A DNA stretch of 64,000 nt, taken from assembly GCF_900117395.1 (NCBI RefSeq), contig NZ_FPEG01000002.1, positions 248,001 to 312,000 on the forward strand, given 5' to 3'. The notes under the pieces were generated by a model. It was not told the origin of the DNA and ran no database searches. It was given only the letters and a program-made list of their open reading frames with translations. The stretch comes from Agrococcus sp. Marseille-P2731 (lineage in GTDB: Bacteria; Actinomycetota; Actinomycetes; Actinomycetales; Microbacteriaceae). Shown one piece after another: positions 28,336-37,590 of this stretch. The position numbers and the translations under genes are program-made. Position 1 is the first letter of the stretch; each line of letters begins with the position of its first letter.

Positions 28336-29273
28336 GCGCGCACCGCCCTGCGCAGGCGCGGATCGATGGCCGGCGCGACGAGGTCGACGATCAGGTTGAT
28401 GGCGACGAAGCCGATCGCCGAGACGACGACGATGGCCTGCAGCACCGGGATGTCGCGGGTGGCGACGGCCTCCTGCGTGAGCCTGCCGAGACCGCTGCGG
28501 GCGAACACCGTCTCCGTCACGACCGCTCCCGCGATCAGCTCGCCGAAGAGCACGCCGGCGATCGTCAGGGTCGGCAGCAGCGCGTTGCGCGCGACCTCCC
28601 TGGGCAGCAGCCACGCCGTGCCCGCGCCGCGCGACCGCGCGACCGCGATGAAGGGCTCCGCGACCACGTCGTCGATGCTGCGGATGAGCACCTGGGCGAG
28701 CGGCGCGGCGATCGGCACAGCGATGGTGAGCACCGGCAGCACCAGCGCCTCCGCCGGGCTCGCGCTGATGACCGGCACGAGTCCGAGCTGGAAGGAGACG
28801 ACCTGCAGCAGCACGATGCCGAGCCAGAACACCGGGATCGAGACGAACAGCGGCGGCAGCGAGCGGAACGCGCGCCGCAGCCACTCGGCGCCGCCGAAGG
28901 TCGCCACGACCGCGATCCCGACGGCGAGCAGCGCGGCCGTGACGAGGCCGAGCGAGGCGAGCGTGAGCGTCGAGGGCAGCGCCGTGACGATGAGCGCCTC
29001 GACGTCGGCGCCGCTCTGCAGCGAGGTGCCGAGGTCACCCGTCAGGAAGCCTGCCGCCGACTGCCACAGCTGCAGCCACACGGGCTGGTCGGCACCGTAC
29101 GCCGCGCGCAGCTCCTCGAGCTGGGCGGCGCTCAGCCCGAGCTCGGGGCTGGCGTAGCGGGCGACGATGGCGTCGCCAGGCAGCGCCTGCAGCAGCAGGA
29201 ACGCGAGCACGAAGGTCGCGACCACGACGAGCGCCGCCTGGCCCGTGCGCCGGAGGGGGTAGGGGAGCGCCAC
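28332..29273 (-). CDS. ABC importer permease, DppB type
   Basis: 313-residue permease with six helices. The N-terminal hydrophobic helix (residues 11-30), then the segment LGLSAAQLEELRAAYGADQPVWLQLWQSAAGFLTGDLGTSLQSG, are typical of DppB/OppB; the EAA loop ARSRGAGTAWLLPREVARNALLPTL is intact. GTG start at 29273, one base after the substrate-binding protein's stop, so it is translationally linked. With the DppC-type partner it forms the transmembrane channel. Confidence 0.92.
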   Translation of the reverse strand: MALPYPLRRTGQAALVVVATFVLAFLLLQALPGDAIVARYASPELGLSAAQLEELRAAYGADQPVWLQLWQSAAGFLTGDLGTSLQSGADVEALIVTALPSTLTLASLGLVTAALLAVGIAVVATFGGAEWLRRAFRSLPPLFVSIPVFWLGIVLLQVVSFQLGLVPVISASPAEALVLPVLTIAVPIAAPLAQVLIRSIDDVVAEPFIAVARSRGAGTAWLLPREVARNALLPTLTIAGVLFGELIAGAVVTETVFARSGLGRLTQEAVATRDIPVLQAIVVVSAIGFVAINLIVDLVAPAIDPRLRRAVRA

Positions 29274-29274
29274 G

Positions 29275-30930
29275 TCAGTCCTCGAGCCAGACGCCCGCGA
29301 AGCTCGGGCGGCCGACCGACTCGGTCTCGAAGCCGTGCACGACCGGCTGCAGGCCGTAGACCTGGGGCTCCTCGAAGAGCGGCAGCACGTAGGCCTGCTC
29401 GGTCAGGTGCGCCTGCACCGCGGCGGAGGCTGTCACGCGCCCCTCGGCGGTGGGCTCGGAGGCGACCTGCTGCAGCAGCGCCTCGAGCTCGGCGTCGATC
29501 GGCTCGCCGTCGGCATCGCGGTTGGCGAGCGTGTTGCGGTTGTCGATCGAGTACTGGCTCTTGATGACGTCGAAGTCGGCTCGGCCGACCATCGAGTGGT
29601 AGATCTGGATCTGCTCGATGTCGCTGGAGGCAGCCGTCTGCGCGGCCTGGTCGCCCTGGAACAGCTCGAGCTCGACGCCGATCTCGCGCAGCTGCTGCGA
29701 GATGAGCGTGATTACGTCGCGCGAGCGCGGCTGCGGCAGCGCCTCGTTGACGACCAGGTGCAGCCGCTCGCCGTCGCGCGTGCGGATGCCGTCGGAGCCG
29801 AGCGTCCAGCCCGCCTCGTCGAGCAGCGCGTTCGCCCGCTCGCGGTCGACGGCATACGCATCCGCCTGCTCCTCGTAGCCGAGCGCCGTGCGGCTGAGCG
29901 ACGAGGTCGCGAGCGGGTACTCCGCCGAGAAGATCGAGTCGACGACCTCCTGGCGGTCGATGCCGGCGATGATCGCCTGCCGCACTCGGATGTCGGACAG
30001 CAGCGGGTGGTCGAAGCGGAGGCTCAGGCCGTTGTTCACGCCGTTGGTCTGGGCCGCGACGACCTCGAGGCCCGCCGCGGTGACCTGCGCCTCGTGCTGC
30101 GGCTCCACCTGCCGGGCGATGTGCGCCTGGCCAGAGGTGAGCGAGCCGATCCGCACGCTGTCCTCGGGGGCGATCACGACGTCGACGGCGTCGACGAGCG
30201 GCCTGCCCTGGTGCGCGGCGGAGGGCGGCGCCCAGTCGTAGTCCTCCCGCGCCGCCAGTCGGATGCTGGTCCCGAGCTGCTCGGACGCCACGGTGAACGG
30301 TCCAGCGCCGATGATCCGCTGGGCGTTCCCGGGGCCGAAGCCCTCGCTGTCGAGCTCGAGCGACGCATCCGCCAGCAGCCCCGAGTTGATGGTCGAGACC
30401 GCCTGCGCGAAGCCGGGAGCCGGGGCGCTGAAGTGGAAGCGCACCGTGTCGTCGTCGACGACCTCGCCGCGCTCGTAGTTGTTGATGGCCTCGCTGACGA
30501 TCAGCGCCCGATCGGTGTCGCCCTGCCCGAAGAGGTCGAGGTTGGCGACGACGTTCTCGGCGGTGAGCGGCGTGCCGTCGGAGTAGGTGACGTCGGTGCG
30601 GAGGTCGAAGGTGTACTCGGTCGCGTCCTCGTTCACCTCCGGCAGCGCGGTGGCGAGCCACGGCTCGAGCTCGAGCGTCTCCGGGTCCTGGTGCAGCAGC
30701 CGTGCCGTCAGGTTGTTGACGAGCGCACCGTTCGGGTAGAAGCCGGCGCTCGGCGGGTAGAGCGAGGTGTAGGCCTGGTGCTCGAGGTAGGTGAGGGTGC
30801 CGCCGGCCGTCGGGCCGTCGCTGCCGGGCTGCGGCGCGCTCGCCTCGCTCGCCGAGCACGCGGTGAGCGCGATGGCGGATGCGAGGGCGAGCGCGAGCGC
30901 TGCCCGGTGCCGGTGGGTGGTGCGGTTCAC
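29275..30930 (-). CDS. ABC importer substrate-binding lipoprotein (KPN_01854-like)
   Basis: 551-residue extracellular binding protein of the SBP_bac_5 (peptide/opine/nickel) class. The signal peptide ends in a lipobox IALTAC near residue 27, so it is a lipoprotein. The body has family motifs such as GGTLTYLEHQAYTSLYPPS and VRQAIIAGIDRQEVVDSIFS. GTG 30930 is preferred over ATG 30942 because GGAGG (30940-30936) sits five bases before it and would be inside the longer reading. It is first in the operon running down to 22855. Ligand unknown. Confidence 0.9.
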   Translation of the reverse strand: MNRTTHRHRAALALALASAIALTACSASEASAPQPGSDGPTAGGTLTYLEHQAYTSLYPPSAGFYPNGALVNNLTARLLHQDPETLELEPWLATALPEVNEDATEYTFDLRTDVTYSDGTPLTAENVVANLDLFGQGDTDRALIVSEAINNYERGEVVDDDTVRFHFSAPAPGFAQAVSTINSGLLADASLELDSEGFGPGNAQRIIGAGPFTVASEQLGTSIRLAAREDYDWAPPSAAHQGRPLVDAVDVVIAPEDSVRIGSLTSGQAHIARQVEPQHEAQVTAAGLEVVAAQTNGVNNGLSLRFDHPLLSDIRVRQAIIAGIDRQEVVDSIFSAEYPLATSSLSRTALGYEEQADAYAVDRERANALLDEAGWTLGSDGIRTRDGERLHLVVNEALPQPRSRDVITLISQQLREIGVELELFQGDQAAQTAASSDIEQIQIYHSMVGRADFDVIKSQYSIDNRNTLANRDADGEPIDAELEALLQQVASEPTAEGRVTASAAVQAHLTEQAYVLPLFEEPQVYGLQPVVHGFETESVGRPSFAGVWLED

Positions 30931-31013
30931 GATGGCCTCCATAAGTTGTGCTTGGTGCTGCTCTTAGCCAAGCCGATGGAGTCCGTGGCCGCACGCTCCG
31001 GTGCAACACGGCG

Positions 31014-33287
31014 TCACACGCGCGCGAGGGCCTCCCGCGCCCGACGCGCAGCCTGCACCAGGCCACGCAGGCTCGCGACGGTCTCGTCGTAGCCGCGGGT
31101 CTTCAGGCCGCAGTCCGGGTTCACCCAGAGCAGCCCGTCGGGGATGCCCTCGGTCGCCGTGCGCAGGAGGCGATCGAGCTCCTCCGCGGCGGGCACGCGG
31201 GGCGAGTGGATGTCGTAGACGCCCGGCCCGATGCCCCGACCGAAGCCGTGGTCGACCAGCGCGCCGACCACCTCCATGCCCGAGCGCGCGGCCTCGATGC
31301 TCGTGACGTCGGCGTCGAGGCCGTCGATCGCGTCGACGACCGTGTTGAACTCGGAGTAGCAGAGGTGCGTGTGGATCTGCGTCTCGGGCCGCGCGCCAGC
31401 CGTCGCGAGCCGGAAGGCGCGCACCGACCAGTCGAGGTAGTCGGGCCTCGCCTCGCGCCGCAGCGGCAGCAGCTCGCGCAGCGCCGGCTCGTCCACCTGC
31501 ACGATGCGGATGCCTGCCGCCTCGAGATCGGCGATCTCGTCGGCGAGCGCGAGCGCCACCTGGTCCGCCGTCTCCCCGAGCGGCTGGTCGTCGCGCACGA
31601 ACGACCAGGCGAGGATCGTCACGGGGCCGGTGAGCATGCCCTTCACGACGCGGTCGGTGAGCGACTGCGCGTAGGCGATCCACTCGACGGTGAACGCCGC
31701 TGCTCGGGACACGTCGCCCCACAGGATCGAGGGGCGAGTCGCGCGCGAGCCGTAGGACTGGACCCATCCGTGCTGCGTCGCCGCGAAGCCCTCGAAGTGC
31801 TCGGCGAAGTACTGCACCATGTCGTTGCGCTCCGGCTCTCCGTGCACGAGCACGTCGAGCCCGAGCTCCTCCTGCAGCTCGATGACGCGGCGCACCTCGG
31901 CCCGCAGCGTGTCGCGGTACTCCGCAGCCCCGAGCTCGCCCCTCGCGTGACGCGCACGCGCGGCGCGGATCTCGCTCGTCTGCGGGAACGATCCGATCGT
32001 CGTGGTGGGCAGCGGTGACAGGCCGAGCGCCTCCTGCTGCACGGGCGCGCGCTGCGCGTAGGCCGCGCGTTCGCGCGCGTCGGCGGGCAGGGAGGCCAGT
32101 CGCTGCCGCACCGAGCCATCGCGCACGCCGGGCGCGGCGGCGCGATCCAGCACCGCGCTGCGGGCGGCCCCGAAGGCCGCCTCGTCGACCGTGCCGGCGA
32201 GCGCGGCGGCGAGCACCACGACCTCCTGCACCTTCTGATCGGCGAAGGCCAGCCAGGATCGAAGCCTCGGCGGCAGCGACCCCTCAGCGCCCAGGTCGTG
32301 CGGCACGTGCAGGAGCCCGGTGCTCGTCGCGACCGAGACGGGCCCGCGGGTCGCGAGCTCCTGCAGCTGCTCGAGGGCGGCGTCGAGGTCGGTGCGCCAG
32401 ACGTTGCGCCCGTGCACGACACCGGCGATGAGCGGCGTCGCCGCGGTGTCGGGCGCCGCGCCCCGGACCAGGTCGACCGCGAGCGCGTCGACGGCGTCGG
32501 CCAGCGGCTCGACGCGGCCCGCGGCATCCCCGTGGCCGACGTGCAGCAGCACGGAGAGCCCCGCGGCGCGGACCGCCTCGGCACCGGCGCGCGCGACCGC
32601 CTGCAGCTCCTCCAGGCTCGCGCTGTCGAGGTCGGCGATCAGCGCAGGCTCGTCGAGCTGCACCCAGGTGGCCCCCGCCTCCGCGAGCGCCTCCGCGAGC
32701 GCGCGGTAGGCGGGCACGAGCCGGTCGGCGAGGTCGATGGGACGGATCCCCGTCGCCTTCGCGAGCGCGAGGTACGTCGCGGGGCCCACGACGACCGGGC
32801 GCCCGTGCACGCCTGCCTGCCGAGCCTCGATGAAGCGGTCGACGATGCGGCGGTCTGCGAGCGCGAACATCGACTCGGCGTCGAGCTCCGGCACCAGGTA
32901 GTGGTAGTTCGAGTCGAGCCACTTCGTCATCTCGAGGGGGGCGTCGTCAGCGTCACCGCGGGCGAGCAGCCACTCGCCGGCCAGGCCCTCGGGCAGCCGC
33001 CCACGGAGCCGCGGCGGGACGGCGCCGAAGGTGAGCGTGGCGTCGAGCACGTGGTCGTAGTGGGCGGCCTCCACCGGGATCGACGCGTCGTCGGCGCGCA
33101 GCCCGAGCGACCGCAGCCGCTCGAGGTCCTCGAGGCGGTTCGCGGCGGCAGCGGAGTGGAAGGCCGCGTCGTCGAGCGTGCCGCGCCAATGCGCCTCGAG
33201 GGCTCGCTTGAGCTGGCGGTGACGGCCGATGCGCGGGTAGCCGAGGATGGTGCCGCCCGGGAAGGGCTGCGGAGTCGTGCTGGTCAT
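31014..33287 (-). CDS. metE: Cobalamin-independent methionine synthase
   Basis: 757-residue 5-methyltetrahydropteroyltriglutamate-homocysteine methyltransferase, full length compared with E. coli MetE (753). The N-domain starts GGTILGYPRIGRHRQLKRALE; the catalytic C-domain shows TTTIGSFPQTSEIR, and the zinc ligands in HTHLCYSEFN (His, Cys) and WVNPDCGLKTR (Cys). It transfers the methyl group from CH3-THF to homocysteine. It is last in the methionine operon; its ATG overlaps the metF stop by four bases (ATGA) and also has AGGAG upstream. Confidence 0.96.
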   Translation of the reverse strand: MTSTTPQPFPGGTILGYPRIGRHRQLKRALEAHWRGTLDDAAFHSAAAANRLEDLERLRSLGLRADDASIPVEAAHYDHVLDATLTFGAVPPRLRGRLPEGLAGEWLLARGDADDAPLEMTKWLDSNYHYLVPELDAESMFALADRRIVDRFIEARQAGVHGRPVVVGPATYLALAKATGIRPIDLADRLVPAYRALAEALAEAGATWVQLDEPALIADLDSASLEELQAVARAGAEAVRAAGLSVLLHVGHGDAAGRVEPLADAVDALAVDLVRGAAPDTAATPLIAGVVHGRNVWRTDLDAALEQLQELATRGPVSVATSTGLLHVPHDLGAEGSLPPRLRSWLAFADQKVQEVVVLAAALAGTVDEAAFGAARSAVLDRAAAPGVRDGSVRQRLASLPADARERAAYAQRAPVQQEALGLSPLPTTTIGSFPQTSEIRAARARHARGELGAAEYRDTLRAEVRRVIELQEELGLDVLVHGEPERNDMVQYFAEHFEGFAATQHGWVQSYGSRATRPSILWGDVSRAAAFTVEWIAYAQSLTDRVVKGMLTGPVTILAWSFVRDDQPLGETADQVALALADEIADLEAAGIRIVQVDEPALRELLPLRREARPDYLDWSVRAFRLATAGARPETQIHTHLCYSEFNTVVDAIDGLDADVTSIEAARSGMEVVGALVDHGFGRGIGPGVYDIHSPRVPAAEELDRLLRTATEGIPDGLLWVNPDCGLKTRGYDETVASLRGLVQAARRAREALARV

Positions 33288-34213
33288 GATGCTCCTGTCG
33301 TTGCGGTGCTGCTGAGGGGCAGTGCGCCGACGCCCTCCAGGACGTCGATCGCCGGTCGGTGGTCGTTGAAGGTGTAGAGGTGCACGCCCGGCGGGTCGTG
33401 CTCCGCGAGGGCCGTGATGAGCGCGACCGCCGCGTCGACGCCGATGCGCACCGCATCCTCCGGCTCCGCGCGCTCCAGCCGCTCCGCGAGCACGCGCGGC
33501 AGGCCCTCGCCGGCGAGCTCCGCCGAGCGCACGAGCCGCCGGTGCGAGGTCGGGATGGTGACGCCGGGCACGATCGGGATCGTGACGCCCCTCGCGCGGG
33601 CGAGCTCGACGAAGCGGGCGTAGTCGTAGGGATCGAAGAAGAGCTGCGTGATGGCCATCGTCGCGCCCGCGGCCTGCTTCGCGAGCAGCGCGTCGATGTC
33701 CGAGCGGTGCACCCCCGCACCGGGGTGACCGTTCGGGAATGCCGCGACGGCGACCTCGGTGGCCGCGCGCCGTGCAGACAGGGAGGATGCGCGCAGCCCC
33801 GGCAGCCGCACCTCTGCGTAGGGCACGCGCTCGGACTCGATGCGCTGGATGAGCTGCACGAGCTCGGAGGCCGACTGCAGCGAGGTGCGCGGCATGGGGG
33901 CGCCGTCGCGCGGCGGGTCGCCGCGCAGCGCCAGGAAGCGCGTGACGCCCGCGTCGAGGAACTGCCGCACGAGCGTGGCGGTCTCGGCCACGCCGAGCCC
34001 CGTGCAGGTCAGGTGCGCCATCGGGTTCGCGCCGCCGTCGAGCAGGCGCTGCAGCACGGCGAGCGAGTGCCGAGAGGTGGAGCCGCCGGCGCCGAAGGTG
34101 ACCGAGACGAACTCGGGCGCGAGCGCGACGAAGGCGTCGACCGCAGCGTCCACGCGCTGCGACGCGGCGGGATCCCGCGGCGGGAACAGCTCGAACGAGT
34201 AGCGCAGGCTCAT
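33284..34213 (-). CDS. metF: Methylenetetrahydrofolate reductase
   Basis: 309-residue flavoenzyme reducing 5,10-methylene-THF to 5-methyl-THF, the substrate of the adjacent MetE. RYSFELFPPRD with the catalytic Glu, SVTFGAGGSTSRHS, ALRGDPPRD and AITQLFFDPYDYARFVE are all diagnostic. Translation is coupled at both ends by ATGA overlaps with metY (upstream) and metE (downstream), consistent with stoichiometric supply of methyl groups. Confidence 0.95.
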   Translation of the reverse strand: MSLRYSFELFPPRDPAASQRVDAAVDAFVALAPEFVSVTFGAGGSTSRHSLAVLQRLLDGGANPMAHLTCTGLGVAETATLVRQFLDAGVTRFLALRGDPPRDGAPMPRTSLQSASELVQLIQRIESERVPYAEVRLPGLRASSLSARRAATEVAVAAFPNGHPGAGVHRSDIDALLAKQAAGATMAITQLFFDPYDYARFVELARARGVTIPIVPGVTIPTSHRRLVRSAELAGEGLPRVLAERLERAEPEDAVRIGVDAAVALITALAEHDPPGVHLYTFNDHRPAIDVLEGVGALPLSSTATTGAS

Positions 34214-35499
34214 GCCGGGACCCCCTCGAGGGCCTGCACGAGATCGGCCACGATGTCCTCGGCGCGCTCGAGGCCCACCGAGATGCGCACGAGCCCCGGC
34301 GTGATGCCGAGCTCGCGCCGCTCGGCCTCCTCGAGCTTGCCGTGGATGGTGCTGCCGCTGTGGATCGCGAGCGTGCGCACATCGCCGATGTGCGTCATCT
34401 GGCTCACGAGCCGCAGCCCGTCCAGGAAGGCGCGCGCCGCCTCCACCCCGCCCGCGAGCTCGATCGAGACGATCGAGCCCGCGCCGTCGGGCAGCAGCCG
34501 CGCCACGACGGCCGCCTGCCCGTCGTCGACGCCGGGGTAGTGCAGGCGGGCGACGGCGGGGTGCGAGCGCAGCGCCGTCGCGACCGCGAGGGCGTTGGCG
34601 ACGTGCCGCTCCATGCGCAGCGAGAGCGTCTCGATCCCGTGCAGCAGCAGGAAGGCGCTCGTGGCGGGGAAGCTCGGGCCCTGCTCGAGGACGACGACCG
34701 AGCGCAGGTAGGCGACGTAGGCGGCACGACCGAAGCGCTCGGCGAACGACGGTGCGCCGTGCGGCCGCGCGGTGTGCAGGTGCGGGAAGCGCTCGGGCGC
34801 CGCCGACCAGTCGAAGGTGCCGCCGTCGACCACGGCGCCGCCGATGACCGAGCCGTGGCCGCTGAGCCACTTCGACGTCGAGTGGATGACGACGGCGGCG
34901 CCGTGCTCGAAGGGGCGGCAGAGGAACGGGGTCGCCACGGTGTTGTCGACGACGAGCGGCACGCCCGTGCGCCGCGACACGCGACCGAGCAGCGCGAGGT
35001 CGGCCACCTCACCGAGCGGGTTCGCGATCGACTCCGCGTAGATCGCGCGAGTCTCCGGTCGCACCGCGGCGATCCAGGTCTCCTCGTCGGCGCCGAGCGC
35101 GACCGCCTCGAACGCGATGCCCTGGCGCCGCAGCACGCCGCGCATCATCTCGCGCGTGCCCTCGTAGAGCCGGTCGGTCGTGAGCACGTGGTCGCCGGCC
35201 TGGGCGAGCGCGGCGAGCGCCGCCGCGATGGCGGCCTGCCCGCTCGCCACCAGCACGCCGTCGATGCCGCCCTCCAGATCGGCGATGCGCTGCGCCGCCA
35301 CGACGTTCGTCGGGTTGTCGTTGCGGGAGTAGGCGCGCTGCGCGCTGCGCCCCGCGAACCGCTCCGCCCCGTCGTCGAAGCTGTCGAAGACGTAGCCGGC
35401 GCTCTGGTAGATCGGCGTGACGCGGGCGCCGGCCTCCGCGTCGACGATCGCGCCGGCGTGGATCTGCCGGGTCTCGAAGGCCCACGCGCGCTCGCTCAT
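34210..35499 (-). CDS. metY: O-acetylhomoserine aminocarboxypropyltransferase (sulfhydrylase)
   Basis: 429-residue Cys/Met-metabolism PLP enzyme. The N-terminus FETRQIHAGAIVDAEAGARVTPIYQSAGYVF and YSRNDNPTN are typical of MetY/MetZ; the PLP lysine lies in HSTSKWLSGHG. It makes homocysteine from O-acetyl-homoserine and sulfide, feeding MetE. A cystathionine gamma-synthase activity cannot be excluded by sequence reading. ATGA overlaps link it with the MalY-like gene upstream and metF downstream. Confidence 0.9.
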   Translation of the reverse strand: MSERAWAFETRQIHAGAIVDAEAGARVTPIYQSAGYVFDSFDDGAERFAGRSAQRAYSRNDNPTNVVAAQRIADLEGGIDGVLVASGQAAIAAALAALAQAGDHVLTTDRLYEGTREMMRGVLRRQGIAFEAVALGADEETWIAAVRPETRAIYAESIANPLGEVADLALLGRVSRRTGVPLVVDNTVATPFLCRPFEHGAAVVIHSTSKWLSGHGSVIGGAVVDGGTFDWSAAPERFPHLHTARPHGAPSFAERFGRAAYVAYLRSVVVLEQGPSFPATSAFLLLHGIETLSLRMERHVANALAVATALRSHPAVARLHYPGVDDGQAAVVARLLPDGAGSIVSIELAGGVEAARAFLDGLRLVSQMTHIGDVRTLAIHSGSTIHGKLEEAERRELGITPGLVRISVGLERAEDIVADLVQALEGVPA

Positions 35500-36695
35500 C
35501 GGCCGGCTCCTGCTGCGATGGGCGACAGCGCCGACGCGATGCGGTCGACCGCCTCCTCGAGCACGGGCGCGGGGGTGGCGAACACGAGGCGGACGTGCTG
35601 CTCGAAGCCGACGCCGCACCGAGCGCCGTCGGTGAGGGTGACGCCAGCGCGCTCGCGCAGCAGGGTCGCGGGGGCGTCGGTGCCGAGCGCGAGCTCGTGC
35701 AGGTCGAGCCACGCGAGGTACGTCGCCTCGGGCGGGTGCCAGCGCACCCCGGGCAGCCGCTCCGCGAGCAGCGCGCCGAGCAGGTCGCGGTTGCGCTCCA
35801 GGTAGGCGCACACCTCGCGCAGCCACGGCCCGCCCTCTCGGTAGGCGGCGGTCGAGGCGATGACGCCGAGCGTCGAGGCGCCGTGCACGACTGCGAAGCC
35901 GAAGCGCTCGTAGACGGCCTGGTCGGCCGCGTTCGAGGTGATGAGCTGCGCGGCCTTGAGCCCGGGGATGTTCCAGGCCTTGGAGGCGCTCGTGCCGGTG
36001 ATCGCATGGTCAGCGGCGGCGGGCGAGACGGAGGCGTAGGGCACGTGCTCGCGGCCGTCGAAGCGGATGGAGGCGTGGATCTCGTCGGCGAAGACACGCG
36101 CGCCGTGCCGGTCGACGAGCTCGGCGATCTGCTCGAGCTCTGCGCGCGGCAGCACGGTGCCGGTCGGGTTGTGCGGGTTGCACAGCACGAGCGTTCGCGC
36201 TCCGGCGGCGAACGCGCGGTCGATGCCGTCCAGGTCGTGCTGCCACCGACCGTCCACCACGACGCCGGGCACCTCCACGGCCTCGCGACCGAGGGTCTGC
36301 AGGTAGGTGAGGAAGGGCATGTAGGCGGGCGTGGGCACGATGACGGCCGAGCCCGCCGGGGAGTACTCCTCGACGGCGACGCCGAGCGCGGCCATCACGT
36401 CGGAGACCGCGTGCACCCGCTCGGGGTCGACGTGCCAGCCGAACTGCTCGGCCTGCCAGTCGGCAGTCGCCTCGCCGAGCGCCGCGGCGGTCGCGGGGGA
36501 GAGGTAGCCGAGCACGTCGTCGTCGATCGCGCGCCGCAGCGCCTCGCGCACGGGCGGCGCGGTGCCGAAGTCCATCTCCGCCACCCATGCCCCGATCGTC
36601 CCGGGGTGCAGGCTCCACTTGCGGCTCGAGGGCCGCTCGAGGTCGACCGTGCTGATCCCGTCCCACGCGTGCTCGCCGCGACAGTGCGCCGTCAT
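35496..36695 (-). CDS. MalY/PatB-family C-S lyase (cystathionine beta-lyase-like)
   Basis: 399-residue class I aminotransferase-fold PLP enzyme. The N-terminal SSRKWSLHPGTIGAWVAEMDFGTAPPVREAL is the MalY/PatB signature; NPHNPTGTVL binds the cofactor and SASKAWNIPGLKAAQ carries the PLP lysine. Family members cleave cystathionine to homocysteine, so it would supply MetE by the transsulfuration branch while MetY uses free sulfide. First gene of the four-gene methionine operon. The 120 bp upstream contain no methionine riboswitch I can recognise. Confidence 0.9.
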   Translation of the reverse strand: MTAHCRGEHAWDGISTVDLERPSSRKWSLHPGTIGAWVAEMDFGTAPPVREALRRAIDDDVLGYLSPATAAALGEATADWQAEQFGWHVDPERVHAVSDVMAALGVAVEEYSPAGSAVIVPTPAYMPFLTYLQTLGREAVEVPGVVVDGRWQHDLDGIDRAFAAGARTLVLCNPHNPTGTVLPRAELEQIAELVDRHGARVFADEIHASIRFDGREHVPYASVSPAAADHAITGTSASKAWNIPGLKAAQLITSNAADQAVYERFGFAVVHGASTLGVIASTAAYREGGPWLREVCAYLERNRDLLGALLAERLPGVRWHPPEATYLAWLDLHELALGTDAPATLLRERAGVTLTDGARCGVGFEQHVRLVFATPAPVLEEAVDRIASALSPIAAGAGR

Positions 36696-36815
36696 CGAAG
36701 CCCCCCATCTGTGCCCTCGCCTCAGCGTCGCACCGGGGTGGCGCCGGCGACCAGGCCGCCGGTAACGCGGCGACACACGGGGGAGCAGCGCGGCGCGGGG
36801 GCCGGGGTCAGGGCC

Positions 36816-37292
36816 TCAGTCGTCGTGCCCGGCGCGGCGCAGGCTCCAGGCCAGCGACCACAGCGCCGCCACGACCAGGAGCGTCCCGCCCGCGGCCCAC
36901 GTGCCGGCCGTCAGACCGACGACCACCTCGAAGATGAAGGCGGTCACCCCGACGACGAGCGCCGAGACGACCACGAGGGTCGCGAGCAGGAAGCGGTTGC
37001 CGACCTGCACGACGTCGGCCTTCATGCGCCGCGCGAAGTGGAGGCGGTGCACCACCACGGGCGTCATGCCCAGCAGGGTCGCGAGCGCCGCGATCGCCAC
37101 GAGCACCAGGTAGTGGGCGACCTCGACAGAGTCGAGCTCGGCGAAGCCGCTCTGGAACGCGACCGCCAGGAGGAAGCCGGAGATCAGCTGGGTGCCAGTG
37201 AGCACCACCCGGAGCTCCTGGAGGATGTCGGCGAAGTTGCGATCGGCTCGCTCCTCCGGCGTCTCGTCGCGCCCGCGCGTCGCATCCGGCAC
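36816..37292 (-). CDS. DUF6328-like four-helix membrane protein
   Basis: 158-residue membrane protein: a charged N-terminal 25 residues (DETPEERADRNFADILQELRVVLTGTQLISGFLLAVAF) runs straight into the first of four hydrophobic helices, and the C-terminus is RRAGHDD. The start NFxDxLQELRVxxTGxQxLxGFLL is what I remember for DUF6328 proteins of actinobacteria. Function unknown. It is followed by nothing obvious on this strand and preceded by the Rho-N/EamA gene 40 bp away. Confidence 0.75.
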   Translation of the reverse strand: MPDATRGRDETPEERADRNFADILQELRVVLTGTQLISGFLLAVAFQSGFAELDSVEVAHYLVLVAIAALATLLGMTPVVVHRLHFARRMKADVVQVGNRFLLATLVVVSALVVGVTAFIFEVVVGLTAGTWAAGGTLLVVAALWSLAWSLRRAGHDD

Positions 37293-37332
37293 CCGGGCCC
37301 CCTTCCACCGCCTTCGTCGGCGGCTCTCGGCG

Positions 37333-37590
37333 TCAGTGGTCGCGGAGCCTGTCGATCAGCTCATCCTTCTTGAGCTTCGAGTAGCCCTCGAGGCCGAGCT
37401 CCTTCGCCCGCTGCCGCAGCTCGTCGACGGTGCGATCCTCGTAGGACTCCGCGTCGCCGCCGCGCTCGCCCACGTCGGAGCGCCCGTCGCGAGCCGCGGC
37501 GTTCGCGATCCTCGCCGACTTCTCCTTCGAGTTGCCCTCGTCGCGCAGCTTCTCGTAGAGCTCCTCGTCCTTGATGCGCGGGTTCGGCAT
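37333..37590 (-). CDS. Rho termination factor N-terminal domain protein (internal start)
   Basis: 85-residue protein starting at ATG 37590 behind AAGGAGG. MPNPRIKDEELYEKLRDEGNSKEKSARIANAAA is the well-conserved head of a small stand-alone actinobacterial family; the tail TVDELRQRAKELGLEGYSKLKKDELIDRLRDH is a SAP-like Rho-N helix-extended-loop-helix that may bind nucleic acid. It normally exists on its own, so it is probably made separately even though the EamA frame upstream is open into it. A small CCGCC/GGCGG hairpin follows at 37308-37323. Confidence 0.75.
   Translation of the reverse strand: MPNPRIKDEELYEKLRDEGNSKEKSARIANAAARDGRSDVGERGGDAESYEDRTVDELRQRAKELGLEGYSKLKKDELIDRLRDH

Noticed and set aside
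36696..36815. Possible SAM riboswitch upstream of the methionine operon
   Set aside because: The region has G+C-rich short repeats but none of the conserved SAM-I, SAM-II or SAM-IV core sequences that I could place.
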